From contig NZ_PDKU01000001.1 in assembly GCF_002933355.1 (NCBI RefSeq), positions 62,001 to 126,000 on the forward strand: a stretch of 64,000 bases of DNA. The letters are read 5' to 3'. The notes beneath the pieces were generated by a model that was not told the origin of the DNA, did not search any database, and saw only the letters and a list, made by a program, of their open reading frames with translations. The position numbers and the translations under genes were made by a program. The stretch is from Candidatus Pantoea edessiphila. GTDB lineage: Bacteria; Pseudomonadota; Gammaproteobacteria; Enterobacterales; Enterobacteriaceae. Positions 10,414 to 23,878 of the stretch are shown here, piece after piece (positions within the stretch are counted from its first letter, which is position 1; the number at the start of each line of letters is the position of its first letter).

Positions 10414-10624
10414 GTAAAATCCTTTAAAAATAAAATAAATTATATAAAATATCTAAATACTATCTTATTACATATCTTATGTATTATTAATTTTCAATTT
10501 AAAAAGTATATCTAATAGTAATTAAGTAAAAATAATATTTTTAAATGATATATTTATATTTCATAAGATAAATTTTTAAATGTTTATTTTTACCATATTA
10601 TTATTTTAAAATTAAGGATATCAA

Positions 10625-12901
10625 ATGGATGACAAATTAAAACAAAATGCACTTGATTTTCACCAATATCCAGTACCCGGAAAAATTCAGATATCACCTA
10701 CTAAACCTTTATCAACTCAACGTGATTTAGCTCTAGCGTATTCACCAGGAGTTGCTGCACCTTGTATCAAAATAGCTTCTGATCCATTAGAATCATATAA
10801 ATATACTGCTCGCGGTAATTTAGTTGCTGTCATATCTAATGGTACAGCAGTATTAGGATTAGGAAATATTGGTGCTTTAGCTGCAAAACCAGTAATGGAA
10901 GGTAAAGGAGTTTTATTTAAGAAATTTGCTGGAATAGATGTATTTGATATTGAAATAAATGAAGAAAATCCTGATAAAATCATAGATATCATTACTTCAT
11001 TAGAACCGACTTTTGGCGGTATTAACTTAGAAGATATTAAAGCACCTGAATGTTTTTATATAGAAAAAGAATTACGTAATCGCATGAAAATTCCTGTTTT
11101 TCATGACGACCAACATGGTACTGCAATTATTTGTGCTGCAGCAGTTATCAATGGATTAAAAATAGTTGACAAGTGTATTTCTAAAGTTAAATTAGTTGTT
11201 TCTGGAGCTGGTGCATCAGCTATTGCTTGCATGAATCTATTAGTTACTTTGGGTTTATCCAAAAATAACATACAAGTATGTGATTCTAAAGGATTAATTT
11301 TTCATGGACGCGAAAAAAATATGACAGCAACTAAAATTGAATATGCTGTTCAAGATAATGGTACAAGAACATTAGATGAAATCATTCATGGTGCAGATAT
11401 ATTTATTGGTTGTTCCGGTCCTAAAGTACTTACACCAATGATGGTTGAAAAAATGGCAAAAAATCCTCTTATTTTAGCTCTAGCAAACCCTGAACCAGAA
11501 ATTATGCCTCCATTAGCTAAATCTATAAGATCTGATGCAATCGTTTGTACTGGACGTTCGGACTTTCCGAATCAAGTTAATAATGTTTTATGCTTTCCTT
11601 TTATTTTTCGTGGCGCTTTAGATGTAGGAGCTACAACTATTAATGAAGAAATGAAAATTGCTGCAGTTCATGCTATTGCAGCACTTGCTCAAGCTGCGCA
11701 AAGTGCAATAGTTGCATCAGCATATGAAGACCAAAAATTAGTGTTTGGTCCTGAATATTTAATTCCTAAACCATTTGATCCTCGTTTAATTGTTCAGATA
11801 GCACCTGCTGTTGCTAAAGCAGCTATGAGATCTGGTGTTGCTACCAGACCTATTAAAGATTTTATAGCTTATCAAGAAAAACTTACTGAGTTTATTTACA
11901 AAACTAATTTATTGATGAAACCTATATTTTCTCAAGCATGTAAACTCCAAAAACGTGTGATATTAGCAGAGGGAGAAAATATACGAGTACTTCATGCAAC
12001 GCAAGAAATAGTAACATTGGGTTTAGCTAAGCCAATTTTAATTGGTCGTCCTCATGTGATTAGAATGCTTTTGCAACAACAGGGATTAAAAATTGAAATA
12101 GAAAAGGATTTTAACTTAGTTAACAATGAATCAAATGCTTGTTTTGAAATATATTGGAAAGAATATCATCAAATTATGAAAAGAAAAGGTATTACTCTAG
12201 AACAAGCCAAATACATAATAAATAGTAATCCCACTTTAATTGGAACAATTATGTTACGTAGAGGAGAAGCAGATGCATTAATTTGTGGTACTATCGGTAA
12301 CTATAATGAACATTACAGCATAATAGAAAATATATTAGGTTTACGAAAGAATGTTAAAGTAGCAGCTACGATAAATGCTTTATTATTACCTAGCGGTAAT
12401 ATTTTTATTGCAGATACTTACGTTAATGAAGATCCTTCATCAGAACAATTAGTAGATATTACTTTAATGGCAGCAGAAATAGTTAAATTTTTCGGTATAG
12501 AACCACGTGTAGCATTATTATCTCATTCTAGTTTTGGAACCTCTAATGCACCTAGTGCTAAAAAAATGCGAAATGCATTAAAAATTATAAAACAACTTGC
12601 TCCTCAACTAGAAATAGACGGTGAAATGCATGGAGATGCTGCTCTGGTTGAAAAAATACGTCATGAAATAATGCCAGATAGCCCTCTTAAAAATGCAGCT
12701 AATTTACTTATTATGCCTAATATAGAAGCAGCAAGAATAAGTTATAATTTATTACGTGTATCATGTTCTGAAGGAGTAACTGTTGGTCCTGTTTTATTAG
12801 GCATGAAAAAACCGGTACATATATTAACTAATATCGCCTCTGTCAGAAGAATTGTAAATATGGTAGCATTATCAGTGGTACAAGCTCAGAAAAAACCCTG
12901 A
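10625..12901 (+). CDS. maeB: NADP-dependent malic enzyme with C-terminal phosphotransacetylase-like domain
   Basis: Oxidative decarboxylation of malate to pyruvate with NADPH formation. The 758 residues match E. coli MaeB (759). The N-terminal malic domain (about 1-390) has the [30 protein letters not shown] and ALANPEPEI motifs and an NAD(P) fold after [14 protein letters not shown]. Residues of about 430-758 form the Pta-like domain, which in E. coli MaeB is regulatory (acetyl-CoA response) and not catalytic. ATG has an AAGGA upstream. Retention of the whole fusion in a reduced genome suggests the regulatory domain is still used. Confidence 0.97.
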   Translation: MDDKLKQNALDFHQYPVPGKIQISPTKPLSTQRDLALAYSPGVAAPCIKIASDPLESYKYTARGNLVAVISNGTAVLGLGNIGALAAKPVMEGKGVLFKKFAGIDVFDIEINEENPDKIIDIITSLEPTFGGINLEDIKAPECFYIEKELRNRMKIPVFHDDQHGTAIICAAAVINGLKIVDKCISKVKLVVSGAGASAIACMNLLVTLGLSKNNIQVCDSKGLIFHGREKNMTATKIEYAVQDNGTRTLDEIIHGADIFIGCSGPKVLTPMMVEKMAKNPLILALANPEPEIMPPLAKSIRSDAIVCTGRSDFPNQVNNVLCFPFIFRGALDVGATTINEEMKIAAVHAIAALAQAAQSAIVASAYEDQKLVFGPEYLIPKPFDPRLIVQIAPAVAKAAMRSGVATRPIKDFIAYQEKLTEFIYKTNLLMKPIFSQACKLQKRVILAEGENIRVLHATQEIVTLGLAKPILIGRPHVIRMLLQQQGLKIEIEKDFNLVNNESNACFEIYWKEYHQIMKRKGITLEQAKYIINSNPTLIGTIMLRRGEADALICGTIGNYNEHYSIIENILGLRKNVKVAATINALLLPSGNIFIADTYVNEDPSSEQLVDITLMAAEIVKFFGIEPRVALLSHSSFGTSNAPSAKKMRNALKIIKQLAPQLEIDGEMHGDAALVEKIRHEIMPDSPLKNAANLLIMPNIEAARISYNLLRVSCSEGVTVGPVLLGMKKPVHILTNIASVRRIVNMVALSVVQAQKKP

Positions 12902-12920
12902 TTGTATAATTTATATTAAT

Positions 12921-13823
12921 TTAGAGCAACCAATTTTTAACAGGTAGAAAGTCTCTGTATAAAGAGGCTTCTACCGAGTTTTCATCAATCTTATAATCAT
13001 ATTCCCAACGAACTAAAGGAGGCATTGAAATTAAGATAGATTCAATCCTACCATTGGTTTGAAGTCCAAAAATTGTACCACGATCATAAATCAAATTAAA
13101 TTCAACATATCTACCTCTTCTATAAAGTTGAAATTGACGTTCTCTTTCTCCCCATAGGTAATTTTTGCGACGTACTACAATTGGTTGATAAGCAATTAAA
13201 AAACCATTGCCTATTGCTTGTACAAATTCAAAACAATATTTAAAATCTGGTTTGTTAAGATCATCAAAAAACAAACCTCCAATTCCTCTCTGTTCATTAC
13301 GATGTTTAATATAAAAATATTCATCACACCATTTTTTATATTTTTTATACACACATTTACCAAATGGCAAGCAAATATCAAATGCTGTTTTATGCCAATG
13401 AACTACATCCTCTTTAAAACCATAAAAAGGTGTCATATCAAATCCTCCACCAAACCACCAAACAGGTTTTTCATACAATTTTTCTGCCAGAAAAAAGCGT
13501 ATATTAGCATGACTAGTTGGTATATAAGGGTTAAGTGGATGAATTATGATTGACAAACCTAATGCTTGAATAGTATAACCCGATAGGTTTTTATGACATA
13601 CGGTTGCTGATTTTGGCATTTTACGATTATTGATGAAAGAATAATTAACCCCAACTTGTTCAAATACTGTACCTTTTTTAAATATATAGCTCAGACCATT
13701 ATAGTCTTTATAATTCCATTTATCTTTTTTAATTTCTATATTATTGTCTTCTTGAACTAAAAAAGCACAAATTTCATCTTGTAATTTTAGTAGAAAACTT
13801 TTTATATTAGATATATTATACAT
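12921..13823 (-). CDS. hemF: Oxygen-dependent coproporphyrinogen III oxidase
   Basis: Converts coproporphyrinogen III to protoporphyrinogen IX using O2 in haem synthesis. The 300 residues equal the family length (E. coli 299). Recognisable blocks are [50 protein letters not shown] and [22 protein letters not shown] near the C-terminus, all hallmarks of HemF. Presence of the O2-dependent enzyme agrees with the aerobic respiratory genes further along. It ends 20 bases from maeB (convergent), as in synteny with E. coli. Confidence 0.97.
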   Translation of the reverse strand: MYNISNIKSFLLKLQDEICAFLVQEDNNIEIKKDKWNYKDYNGLSYIFKKGTVFEQVGVNYSFINNRKMPKSATVCHKNLSGYTIQALGLSIIIHPLNPYIPTSHANIRFFLAEKLYEKPVWWFGGGFDMTPFYGFKEDVVHWHKTAFDICLPFGKCVYKKYKKWCDEYFYIKHRNEQRGIGGLFFDDLNKPDFKYCFEFVQAIGNGFLIAYQPIVVRRKNYLWGERERQFQLYRRGRYVEFNLIYDRGTIFGLQTNGRIESILISMPPLVRWEYDYKIDENSVEASLYRDFLPVKNWLL

Positions 13824-13870
13824 ATTATTAGTTATTATAATGAAAATTTACTGTATATTATATTAGAATA

Positions 13871-13902
13871 GACGATAACATTATTTAAATAATGTTATCG
13901 TC
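13871..13902 (-). terminator. Perfect 32-nt palindrome after crr, likely terminator
   Basis: Positions 13871-13886 are exactly complementary to 13887-13902 (outer arm GACGATAAC, inner arm ATTATTT), forming a long stem whose innermost bases make the loop. It begins 10 bases after the crr stop codon. On the plus strand it is followed by TTTTGTTTTATTATTT, on the minus strand by a weaker T-rich tail, so it could act in both directions. The only plausible client is the pts operon on the minus strand. Confidence 0.65.
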
Positions 13903-13912
13903 TTTTGTTTTA

Positions 13913-14416
13913 TTATTTCATATTAACACGCATTATTGTTGTTTCAGCTAATATTACTTGTCCAGACATTTTAGCCAATGTTACAATTCTATCCATATTA
14001 GATATTACTATAGGAGTAATTGTAGATTTTGCTTTTTTTTCCAGTAATGATAAATTGAATTCAATAACAACCTCTCCAATGTTAATTTCCTGACCTTCTG
14101 TGGCAATACGTTTAAAACCTTCGCCTTTTAATTCAACTGTATCAATGCCGAAATGAACAAATAATTCAATACCATCATTAGATATCATTGAAAAAGCATG
14201 ATTAGTTTCAAATATTTTACTTATTTTTCCACTAACAGGAGCAACAATTTTATTCCCACTGGGCTTAATTGCGATACCATCACCTACAATCTTTTCGGAA
14301 AACACTACATCTGGTACTTCTTCAAGATTAATAATCTGACCAGATAGAGGTGCAACAATATTAATTATTATATCTCTATTTTTTGTTTCACCAAAAAGTT
14401 TAGAAAACAAACCCAT
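13913..14416 (-). CDS. crr: Glucose-specific PTS enzyme IIA (EIIA-Glc)
   Basis: Soluble phosphocarrier between HPr and EIIBC sugar permeases and, in E. coli, regulator of adenylate cyclase and several transporters. The 167 residues (E. coli 169) contain NHAFSM, the active-site ELFVHFGIDTVELKGEGF with the phosphorylated His, and KSTITPIVISNMD. AGGAG precedes ATG at 14416. It is the last gene of ptsH-ptsI-crr. No sugar-specific EIIBC gene is in the window, so its target permease must lie elsewhere or be missing. Confidence 0.97.
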   Translation of the reverse strand: MGLFSKLFGETKNRDIIINIVAPLSGQIINLEEVPDVVFSEKIVGDGIAIKPSGNKIVAPVSGKISKIFETNHAFSMISNDGIELFVHFGIDTVELKGEGFKRIATEGQEINIGEVVIEFNLSLLEKKAKSTITPIVISNMDRIVTLAKMSGQVILAETTIMRVNMK

Positions 14417-14470
14417 GATTTTCTCCTAGATAACAATTTTAGGCTAGTATCATACATCATAATAGAAATT

Positions 14471-16183
14471 TTATTTTTTAAACTGATTAAGCAGTTTTAT
14501 CAAATCCTTTGATGTAGGTTGACTCAAAGCTCTTTCTGCTAACAATTTTAAATCGTTAAAGTTAGCACTACGAATAATTTTTTTAATAATTGGAATGGAA
14601 TTTGAACTCATGCTAAATTCATCTAATCCCATTCCTAATAACAATAATGTAGCACGTTCATCTCCTGCAAGCTCACCACACATACCTGTCCATTTACCTT
14701 CAGCATGAGAAGCATCAATCACTTTTTTTATTAAATTCAGTACTGATGGTGTCATTGGATTATACAAGTGTGAAATTAAACTATTACCACGATCAACAGC
14801 TAATGTATATTGTGTTAAATCATTAGTTCCAATACTAAAAAAATCAACTTCTTTGGCTAAGTGATTTGCAATTACTGCAGATGCAGGAGTCTCAATCATA
14901 ATCCCAATTTCAATACATTCGTCAAAACTTTTACCTTCTTCACGCAATTTTAATTTTAAATTTTCTAATTCTACCTTTAAAATACGCACTTCTTCAACTG
15001 ATATTATCATTGGAAACATTATACGTAGTTTACCGAAGGCAGAAGCACGTAAGATAGCACGTAATTGAGTATGTAAAATTTCTTTACGATCCATTGCAAT
15101 ACGAATCGCACGCCATCCGAGAAAAGGGTTTTCTTCTTTTGGTAAATTCATGTAAGGTAAAGCTTTATCTCCTCCTATATCCATAGTACGTATTATAACT
15201 GACTGAGAACCCATAACTTCTGTAACTGATTTATATGCTTCAAATTGTTCTTCTTCAGTTGGGAATGAATTACGATTCATAAATAAAAATTCAGTGCGAT
15301 ATAATCCAATTCCTGATGCACCATTTAACTCAACATTTATTAAATCTTTAAGTGTACTGATGTTCGCACATATTTTAACTTTACGGCCATCTAAAGTTAC
15401 AGCTGATAAATTTTTTAATTTATTTAATTCACTTTTTTCATTAGTATATTTTGTTTGAATTTTTTTAACTTGATTTATGATTATTTTAGATGGATTAATA
15501 TAAATACAATTATTTAAAGCATCAAGGGTTATTGAATCTCCGTTTTTAATAGATGAAGTGGCATTTTTAGTGCCAACGATGGCGGGAATTGCAAGAGAAC
15601 GAGCCATTATTGAAGTATGAGAAGTCAATCCTCCTAAGTCAGTAATAAATCCTAATACCATATTTAAATCTAACTGTGCAGTTTCTGAAGGGGTTAAATC
15701 TCTTGCTATTAAAATTGATTTATCTTGTATTTCAATTAAACTATCAGAATTTAATCCTAAAATATTCTTTAACAAACGTTTACCTATATCTCTGACATCA
15801 ATAATGCGTTCTCTAAGATATTCATCTTTTAATTTTTCTAATGCTTCTATCTGATTATCCAAAACTTTTTTCGTAGCAGCAGCCGCGTTTAAACTATCTT
15901 GAGTTATTAAATTTATGATTTCTTGCTCTAAAGCTTCATCTTTCAACAGCATAATATGTCCTTCGAAGATTGCTGCTTTTTCCTCACCAAAAGACTTATT
16001 AGTTTTATTCATAATTGTTTGCAATTGTTTTTCTGTTTTACTACGGCCTGTTAAAAAAGTCTGAATTTCCTGTTTTATCTGCTTCTGAGGAATTTTCTTA
16101 TAATTGATATCTGTATCATATTCTTTTAGTAAAACAGCTTTACCAAAAGCGATACCTGGTGAAACTACAATACCTGAAATCAT
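14471..16183 (-). CDS. ptsI: PTS enzyme I, PEP-protein phosphotransferase
   Basis: First step of the sugar phosphotransferase system: takes phosphate from PEP and passes it to HPr. The 570 residues (E. coli 575) show the HPr-binding helical domain, the phosphohistidine site [27 protein letters not shown] and RTMDIGGDK of the PEP domain, and [12 protein letters not shown] with the conserved Cys. The distance to ptsH is 129 bases, longer than in E. coli, and contains an imperfect hairpin. Confidence 0.98.
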   Translation of the reverse strand: MISGIVVSPGIAFGKAVLLKEYDTDINYKKIPQKQIKQEIQTFLTGRSKTEKQLQTIMNKTNKSFGEEKAAIFEGHIMLLKDEALEQEIINLITQDSLNAAAATKKVLDNQIEALEKLKDEYLRERIIDVRDIGKRLLKNILGLNSDSLIEIQDKSILIARDLTPSETAQLDLNMVLGFITDLGGLTSHTSIMARSLAIPAIVGTKNATSSIKNGDSITLDALNNCIYINPSKIIINQVKKIQTKYTNEKSELNKLKNLSAVTLDGRKVKICANISTLKDLINVELNGASGIGLYRTEFLFMNRNSFPTEEEQFEAYKSVTEVMGSQSVIIRTMDIGGDKALPYMNLPKEENPFLGWRAIRIAMDRKEILHTQLRAILRASAFGKLRIMFPMIISVEEVRILKVELENLKLKLREEGKSFDECIEIGIMIETPASAVIANHLAKEVDFFSIGTNDLTQYTLAVDRGNSLISHLYNPMTPSVLNLIKKVIDASHAEGKWTGMCGELAGDERATLLLLGMGLDEFSMSSNSIPIIKKIIRSANFNDLKLLAERALSQPTSKDLIKLLNQFKK

Positions 16184-16312
16184 AATCTTACCTTTTTATC
16201 ACGAGGGTGACTAACTTTATTGTAGGTATTGCACCATCGTCAGAATATTTTAAAGCAAATTGCGATAAAAATTTACTTTTTATAAAAAATGATTTTTGTG
16301 ATCATGGAAAAT

Positions 16313-16570
16313 TTATTTTAATTCATTGATTAATTTTGCTAGATGTTCAACTGCTATTTTTTCATCTACACCCTCTGCAGTGAGAGTAATAACAGTACCA
16401 TGAGATAAACCTAATGTTTGCAATTTAAATAAACTTTTTGCATTTGCGGACTTACCTTCAGATATAACTGTTATTTCAGATAGAAAATTCTTAGCATGTT
16501 TTACAAACTGAGCAGCTGGTCTGGTGTGTAAACCGTTTAACAAATTAATAGTAATTTCTTGTTGGAACAT
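16313..16570 (-). CDS. ptsH: Phosphocarrier protein HPr
   Basis: Small carrier that receives phosphate from enzyme I on His15 and gives it to EIIA proteins. The sequence [22 protein letters not shown] has the His15 motif HTRPAA, and [10 protein letters not shown] carries the Ser46 region. The second of two adjacent ATG codons (16570) gives 85 residues, the E. coli length, and is better spaced from the AGGGAAG upstream than the first (16573). It heads the ptsH-ptsI-crr block. Confidence 0.97.
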   Translation of the reverse strand: MFQQEITINLLNGLHTRPAAQFVKHAKNFLSEITVISEGKSANAKSLFKLQTLGLSHGTVITLTAEGVDEKIAVEHLAKLINELK

Positions 16571-16740
16571 CATACTTCCCTAATATTTTGGTTAAATTTA
16601 ATTGTTAATTTAATTTAGATAATAAAATTAATTTTTAATTATGTTTTCTTTACTTTCAAATAAACTATCATATTTTTAAATAAATGTTTATTAAGGATAT
16701 TTATAATTACATTGTTAACATAACAAACAAATATATCGTA

Positions 16741-17709
16741 TTAAATTAATACTTTTTCATTAAATACTCCGGAAAACAAGGTAGTACTTAAATATCTTTC
16801 TCCAGAAGATGGAAGTACAACAACAATATTTTTATTAGTAAATTTATTTTCCTCTTGAAGTTTTATTGCAGCAGCTACAGCAGCACCAGAAGAAATTCCA
16901 GATAAAATACCTTCTTCTTCCATTAATTTTCTAGCAATTTTTATAGATTCATCATTTGAAACAGTAATAACACGATCAACAAGGGTTAAATCAAGATTTT
17001 CTGGGATAAAACCAGCACCAATACCTTGAATCTTATGTGCACCAGCTATAATGTTTTTACCAGATAAAAATTGCGTTATTACTGGAGAATCAGTTGGTTC
17101 TACTGCAACAGATATTAATTTCTTTTTGTTTTTTTTATTTTTAATATAACGACTCACTCCAGTTAAAGTACCGCCAGTACCTACACCAGCTATAAAAACA
17201 TCTATTTCTCCATTAGTGTCTTTCCAAATTTCAGGACCAGTAGTTATTTCATGAATTTCAGGATTAGCTGGATTGCTAAATTGTTGAAGTAATAAACATT
17301 TATCTGGATTACTTGCAACAATTTCCTCAGCTCTAGCAATGGCACCTTTCATTCCTTTAATACCTTCTGTTAACTCAAGATTAGCTCCTAATGCTTTGAG
17401 CAATTTACGACGTTCTATTGACATAGTATCTGGCATAGTTAAAGTTAATTTATAACCTCTGGCAGCCGAAACATAAGCTAATGCTATACCTGTATTACCA
17501 CTTGTAGGTTCTACCAATTCAGTATTAGGTTTTAAAATCCCACGTTTTTCTGCATCCCATACCATATTAGCGCCTATTCGACATTTTACGCTAAAGCTAG
17601 GATTTCTTGATTCTATTTTTACAAATATTGAACTTTTTCCGATGCGATTTAATCTCACTAATGGTGTATTACCAATTGTAAAAGAGTTATCACTATAAAT
17701 TTTATTCAT
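16741..17709 (-). CDS. cysK: Cysteine synthase A
   Basis: PLP enzyme making cysteine from O-acetylserine and sulfide. The 322 residues (E. coli 323) have the PLP lysine in [17 protein letters not shown], the substrate loop [16 protein letters not shown], the PLP-phosphate loop [10 protein letters not shown] and [11 protein letters not shown]. Its position upstream of ptsH matches E. coli. The gene cysZ, normally beside it, is not present in the adjoining gap. Confidence 0.97.
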   Translation of the reverse strand: MNKIYSDNSFTIGNTPLVRLNRIGKSSIFVKIESRNPSFSVKCRIGANMVWDAEKRGILKPNTELVEPTSGNTGIALAYVSAARGYKLTLTMPDTMSIERRKLLKALGANLELTEGIKGMKGAIARAEEIVASNPDKCLLLQQFSNPANPEIHEITTGPEIWKDTNGEIDVFIAGVGTGGTLTGVSRYIKNKKNKKKLISVAVEPTDSPVITQFLSGKNIIAGAHKIQGIGAGFIPENLDLTLVDRVITVSNDESIKIARKLMEEEGILSGISSGAAVAAAIKLQEENKFTNKNIVVVLPSSGERYLSTTLFSGVFNEKVLI

Positions 17710-20365
<2,656 letters not shown>

Positions 20366-20396
20366 GTTAATTCTTTTCCATAAATTATCACATTTT

Positions 20397-21368
20397 TTAA
20401 ATTTTATTATTTCTTTTATAACATTGAGCTATATATGAACAAACCATTAGCTGTACCTGATGGAATATCATTAAAGGTAATATTATTATTCCGACTGTAC
20501 TAGTAGGAAATAGAACATTAGCCATAGGAATACCGTTTGCTAAACTTTTTTTAGAACCACAAAATAGTACTACTATTTCATCTTGTCTATTAAAATTTAA
20601 TAATTTTGCTGCAAAATAATTGATCATCAATACAAAAAACAACAATATCGTACATTGAATTGCAATCCATAAAATGGTAAATGCACTTACTTGACACCAT
20701 ATTCCATTTGTTACTGCTTTACTAAAAGCAGAGTAAACTACAAACAAAATTGATATTTGATCAATTTTATTAATTAAATTACTATTTTGGTCAATCCATT
20801 GACTTATCCAATAACGAGATATATGACCTAGTAAAAATGGTATAAAAAGCTGTAATATTATTTTAGCTATTTGTTGTATTTCTTTATCTATGTTTATGAT
20901 ATTAATATGTAGACCTAATATCAAATTAATAATTAATGGGGAAATAAATATTCCAAGTAAACTTGACGCAGATGCACTACATATGGAAGCTGCAACATTA
21001 CCTTCAGCTATTGATGTAAAAGCAATTGCTGATTGTACTGTAGCAGGCATACTACATAGATACAAAAAACCATTATTAATTTCTGAACTTACTGATAAGG
21101 GATCATACCATACTAAAATTAATCCTAAAAATGGAAAAATTATAAAAGTACTACACATTATCCAAATGTGGAGTTTCCAGTTATTACTTCCTAGTATGAT
21201 TTTTTTGTGAGATAGTTTAGCACCGTGCATAAAAAAAAGTATAGCAATAGATATACCTGTTAAGTACTTAAATAAAGTTATAAAAATACCTTTTAGTGGT
21301 ATAAATGAAGCTAATACTACGGTGATTATAATTTTAAAAAGCATTGAATCAAATTTTAAAAATTTCAT
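20397..21368 (-). CDS. yfeH: Putative bile acid:sodium symporter-family transporter YfeH
   Basis: Multi-pass inner-membrane protein of 323 residues with about nine or ten hydrophobic segments, of the SBF-like/bile-acid-sodium symporter (BASS) family. Typical family stretches are LCSMPATVQSAIAFTSIAEGNVAASICSASASSLLGIF and CGSKKSLANGIPMANVLF. Position next to ligA and before gltX matches E. coli yfeH (about 332 residues). The substrate is unknown. The reading frame is intact, which is notable for a transporter of no known need in a reduced genome. Confidence 0.88.
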   Translation of the reverse strand: MKFLKFDSMLFKIIITVVLASFIPLKGIFITLFKYLTGISIAILFFMHGAKLSHKKIILGSNNWKLHIWIMCSTFIIFPFLGLILVWYDPLSVSSEINNGFLYLCSMPATVQSAIAFTSIAEGNVAASICSASASSLLGIFISPLIINLILGLHINIINIDKEIQQIAKIILQLFIPFLLGHISRYWISQWIDQNSNLINKIDQISILFVVYSAFSKAVTNGIWCQVSAFTILWIAIQCTILLFFVLMINYFAAKLLNFNRQDEIVVLFCGSKKSLANGIPMANVLFPTSTVGIIILPLMIFHQVQLMVCSYIAQCYKRNNKI

Positions 21369-21532
21369 TATATTAATTGTTATGAACTTAACAAAACAAA
21401 GATGAGTTTAAATATGATTGTTATCTAAGAAAATTTTTATAAAAGTTGTAGGCGAAGATTATATTGATGGCACTAAAACAAGTTTTAATGAAAAAACACA
21501 ATTAAGAAATATATGGTCATTTTTATACTTTT

Positions 21533-21605
21533 TGGGTCGTGCAGGATTTGAACCTGCGACCAATTGATTAAAAGTCAACTGCTCTACCAACTGAGCTAAC
21601 GACCC
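21533..21605 (-). tRNA. tRNA-Lys (anticodon TTT)
   Basis: The minus strand folds into a full cloverleaf: acceptor GGGTCGT with ACGACCC, D-arm AGCTCAGTTGGTAGAGC, anticodon loop CTTTTAA, and T-arm GGTTCAAATCC. It is almost identical to E. coli lysV-type genes, including the neighbouring tRNA-Val. The 3' CCA is not encoded, so a CCA-adding enzyme is needed. Confidence 0.98.
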
Positions 21606-21611
21606 AGGCTA

Positions 21612-21687
21612 TGGTGGGTGATGACAGACTCGAACTGCCGACCCCCTCCTTGTAAGGGAGGTGCTCTACCAACTGAGCTAATCACCC
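21612..21687 (-). tRNA. tRNA-Val (anticodon TAC), CCA encoded
   Basis: Minus-strand cloverleaf: acceptor GGGTGAT with ATCACCC, anticodon stem CTCCC/GGGAG around loop TTACAAG with TAC, T-arm with GTTCGAG. The genomic sequence continues ACCA, so this is the only tRNA of the five in the window with an encoded CCA end. It lies seven bases from tRNA-Lys, as in the E. coli valUXY-lysV cluster opposite gltX, reduced to one Val copy. Confidence 0.97.
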
Positions 21688-21871
21688 ATAACTGTCAATT
21701 GAGATTTAATAAATACAATTTATTTTAAAAACCTCTGTGTGCATATAATATAACGGTTTTTTTAGAAAAACAAGTTTTTTGTATTAAAATATATTTTTTA
21801 AATTTTGTTATGAAAAATAAATTTTAATATAAAATAATTGTTTAACAAAAATTAATTTAAGGTTTTATTTA

Positions 21872-23278
21872 ATGCAAATAAAAACTCGCTTTGCCCCAAG
21901 TCCTACTGGTAATTTACACCTTGGTAGTGTCCGTACAGCTCTATATTCTTGGTTGTTTGCACGTCGTAATAACGGTATATTTATTTTACGAATAGAAGAT
22001 ACAGATTTAGGTCGTTCTACAAAAGAATCTATTAATTCTATTATCGATGCTATGAGATGGTTGAATATAGATTGGAATGAAGGTCCATACTATCAAACGG
22101 AAAGATTTGATCGTTATAATGACATAATGAATAATATGTTAAAAAATGGTACAGCATACAAATGTTTTTGTTCTAAAGAAAGATTAGAGTGTTTACGTAA
22201 ATCTCAAATTTTAGCTGGAAAAAAACCTAAATATGATGGATTTTGTAGAAAAAATTTTAAATCATTGGAAAATAAATCTTATGTAGTACGATTTTGTAAT
22301 CCAATATCTGGACACACAACTTTTCATGATCAAATTAGAGGTAAAATCACGTTTAATAATGCAGAATTAGATGATTTAATCATTCGACGTACTAATGGTT
22401 CATATACATATAATTTTTGTGTAGCAATAGATGATTATGATATGAATATTACGCATGTAATACGTGGTGAGGACCATATTAATAATACTCCAAGACAGAT
22501 TAATATACTGAAAGCTATTGGTGCCAATATACCAATTTATGCACATATTTCTATGATCTTTGGTGTTGATGGAAAAAAATTGTCTAAGCGTAATGCTGCA
22601 TTAAGTATTTTACAATATCGAGATGAAGGTTATCTGCCAGAGGCTATGTTAAATTATCTAGTCCGACTAGGGTGGTCTCACAATAATAAAGAAATTTTCA
22701 GTATATCTGAAATGATAAATTTATTTACATTAAGTAGTGTAAACAAATCTCCTAGTATATTTGACATAAAAAAACTTAAATGGATGAATCATCAATATAT
22801 TAATAGATTACCTGTAGAATATATAGCGAAATGTTTACATAAACACATTAACAATCAAAAAATTAACATTAATGCCGGTCTAAATTTAACAAAAGTAGTA
22901 AAGTTATTCAGTAAAAGATGTAATACTTTAAAAGATATAGCTATTTCTTGTCGTTATTGTTATGAAGAATTTTCTCAATTTGATAGTAATCATGCTAAAA
23001 AATATTTAAATAATATTAATTATCCATTATTAGAATATATTCGTAATCAATTACTTTTAATTTCCGATTGGAATAGTGAAAACATTCAAAATACAATCTT
23101 AAGTACAGCTAATAAATTTAATGTAAATGTAAACAAAATATACATGCTTCTACGTTTAACTATTACTGGTATTCATTACTCACCTGCTATTAATGATATC
23201 ATTGAAATAATTGGTTTAAATACAACAATATCAAGAATTGAAAAAGCTCTTACTTTTATTAATAACAATGTATTTTAA
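21872..23278 (+). CDS. gltX: Glutamyl-tRNA synthetase
   Basis: Charges tRNA-Glu; class I synthetase. The 468 residues (E. coli 471) have the HIGH-type motif in FAPSPTGNLHLGSVR at residues 6-20 and KLSKR near 237. Zinc ligands are visible as CFC and YDGFC near 98-125. The KLSKR motif is followed by NA instead of the usual HG. A plain AAGG lies before ATG. It is flanked by tRNA genes as in E. coli, with tRNA-Val/Lys opposite and tRNA-Ala behind. Confidence 0.97.
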   Translation: MQIKTRFAPSPTGNLHLGSVRTALYSWLFARRNNGIFILRIEDTDLGRSTKESINSIIDAMRWLNIDWNEGPYYQTERFDRYNDIMNNMLKNGTAYKCFCSKERLECLRKSQILAGKKPKYDGFCRKNFKSLENKSYVVRFCNPISGHTTFHDQIRGKITFNNAELDDLIIRRTNGSYTYNFCVAIDDYDMNITHVIRGEDHINNTPRQINILKAIGANIPIYAHISMIFGVDGKKLSKRNAALSILQYRDEGYLPEAMLNYLVRLGWSHNNKEIFSISEMINLFTLSSVNKSPSIFDIKKLKWMNHQYINRLPVEYIAKCLHKHINNQKININAGLNLTKVVKLFSKRCNTLKDIAISCRYCYEEFSQFDSNHAKKYLNNINYPLLEYIRNQLLLISDWNSENIQNTILSTANKFNVNVNKIYMLLRLTITGIHYSPAINDIIEIIGLNTTISRIEKALTFINNNVF

Positions 23279-23490
23279 TTTAAAATAAATTTTATTAGAT
23301 CAATATATACAAATCTAAGCAAAAATTATATTATTATTGTATTCTAATAATAATTATTTAGTTTTTAAAAAGTACAAATCAATCTTTATCAAGATTGTTA
23401 TATTTTTGAGTTAATAATTAAATTATTATATCATTAGATTAATATGTAATAATAGGTGTAAAATTATAGTGTATTAAATTGATTGATAAA

Positions 23491-23563
23491 GGGGCTATAG
23501 CTCAGTTGGTAGAGTATTTACATGGCATGTAAATGGTCAGCGGTTCAAGTCCGCTTAGCTCCA
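23491..23563 (+). tRNA. tRNA-Ala (anticodon GGC)
   Basis: Cloverleaf with acceptor GGGGCTA/TAGCTCC that contains the G3-U70 identity pair for alanine, D-arm AGCTCAGTTGGTAGAG, anticodon stem TTTAC/GTAAA around ATGGCAT, and T-arm GCGGTTCAAGTCCGC. It matches the E. coli alaW/alaX type near gltX, here a single copy. No CCA is encoded. The anticodon stem is AT-rich compared with E. coli. Confidence 0.98.
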
Positions 23564-23878
23564 GAAAATCAAATTTTTTAATTTTAAATTTTATATATTT
23601 TTTATACTATACTTAGATGTGTTATTCATTATGTTAATGATAAGATTTTTAAAATAAAAAAATTAAAACAATGTAATACCGTTAATTATTTTAATAATTT
23701 TAATAAAATTAATTAACGAGTATTTTTTCGTGTATAAATACTATAACAAAAACTATAACTTTTTATTTTAATTAAAATTTATAGCAATGATTAATTGTTT
23801 ATAGTTTATATAAAAATAAAATAATTACTATAATATAACATTTTAAATTTTAATAAATGTTCAGATAGGAAACTGAAT
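23564..23878. other. Gene-free gap between tRNA-Ala and mntH
   Basis: About 315 A/T-rich bases with no recognisable gene. They should hold the mntH promoter. I could not identify a convincing MntR or Fur operator by eye. Confidence 0.6.

Noticed and set aside
13218-13553. 111-codon plus-strand ORF inside hemF
   Set aside because: It is antisense to a fully conserved hemF and has no family features; a shadow of AT-rich coding sequence.
20890-21210. 106-codon plus-strand ORF inside yfeH
   Set aside because: Antisense to an intact membrane protein gene; no ribosome site or homology.
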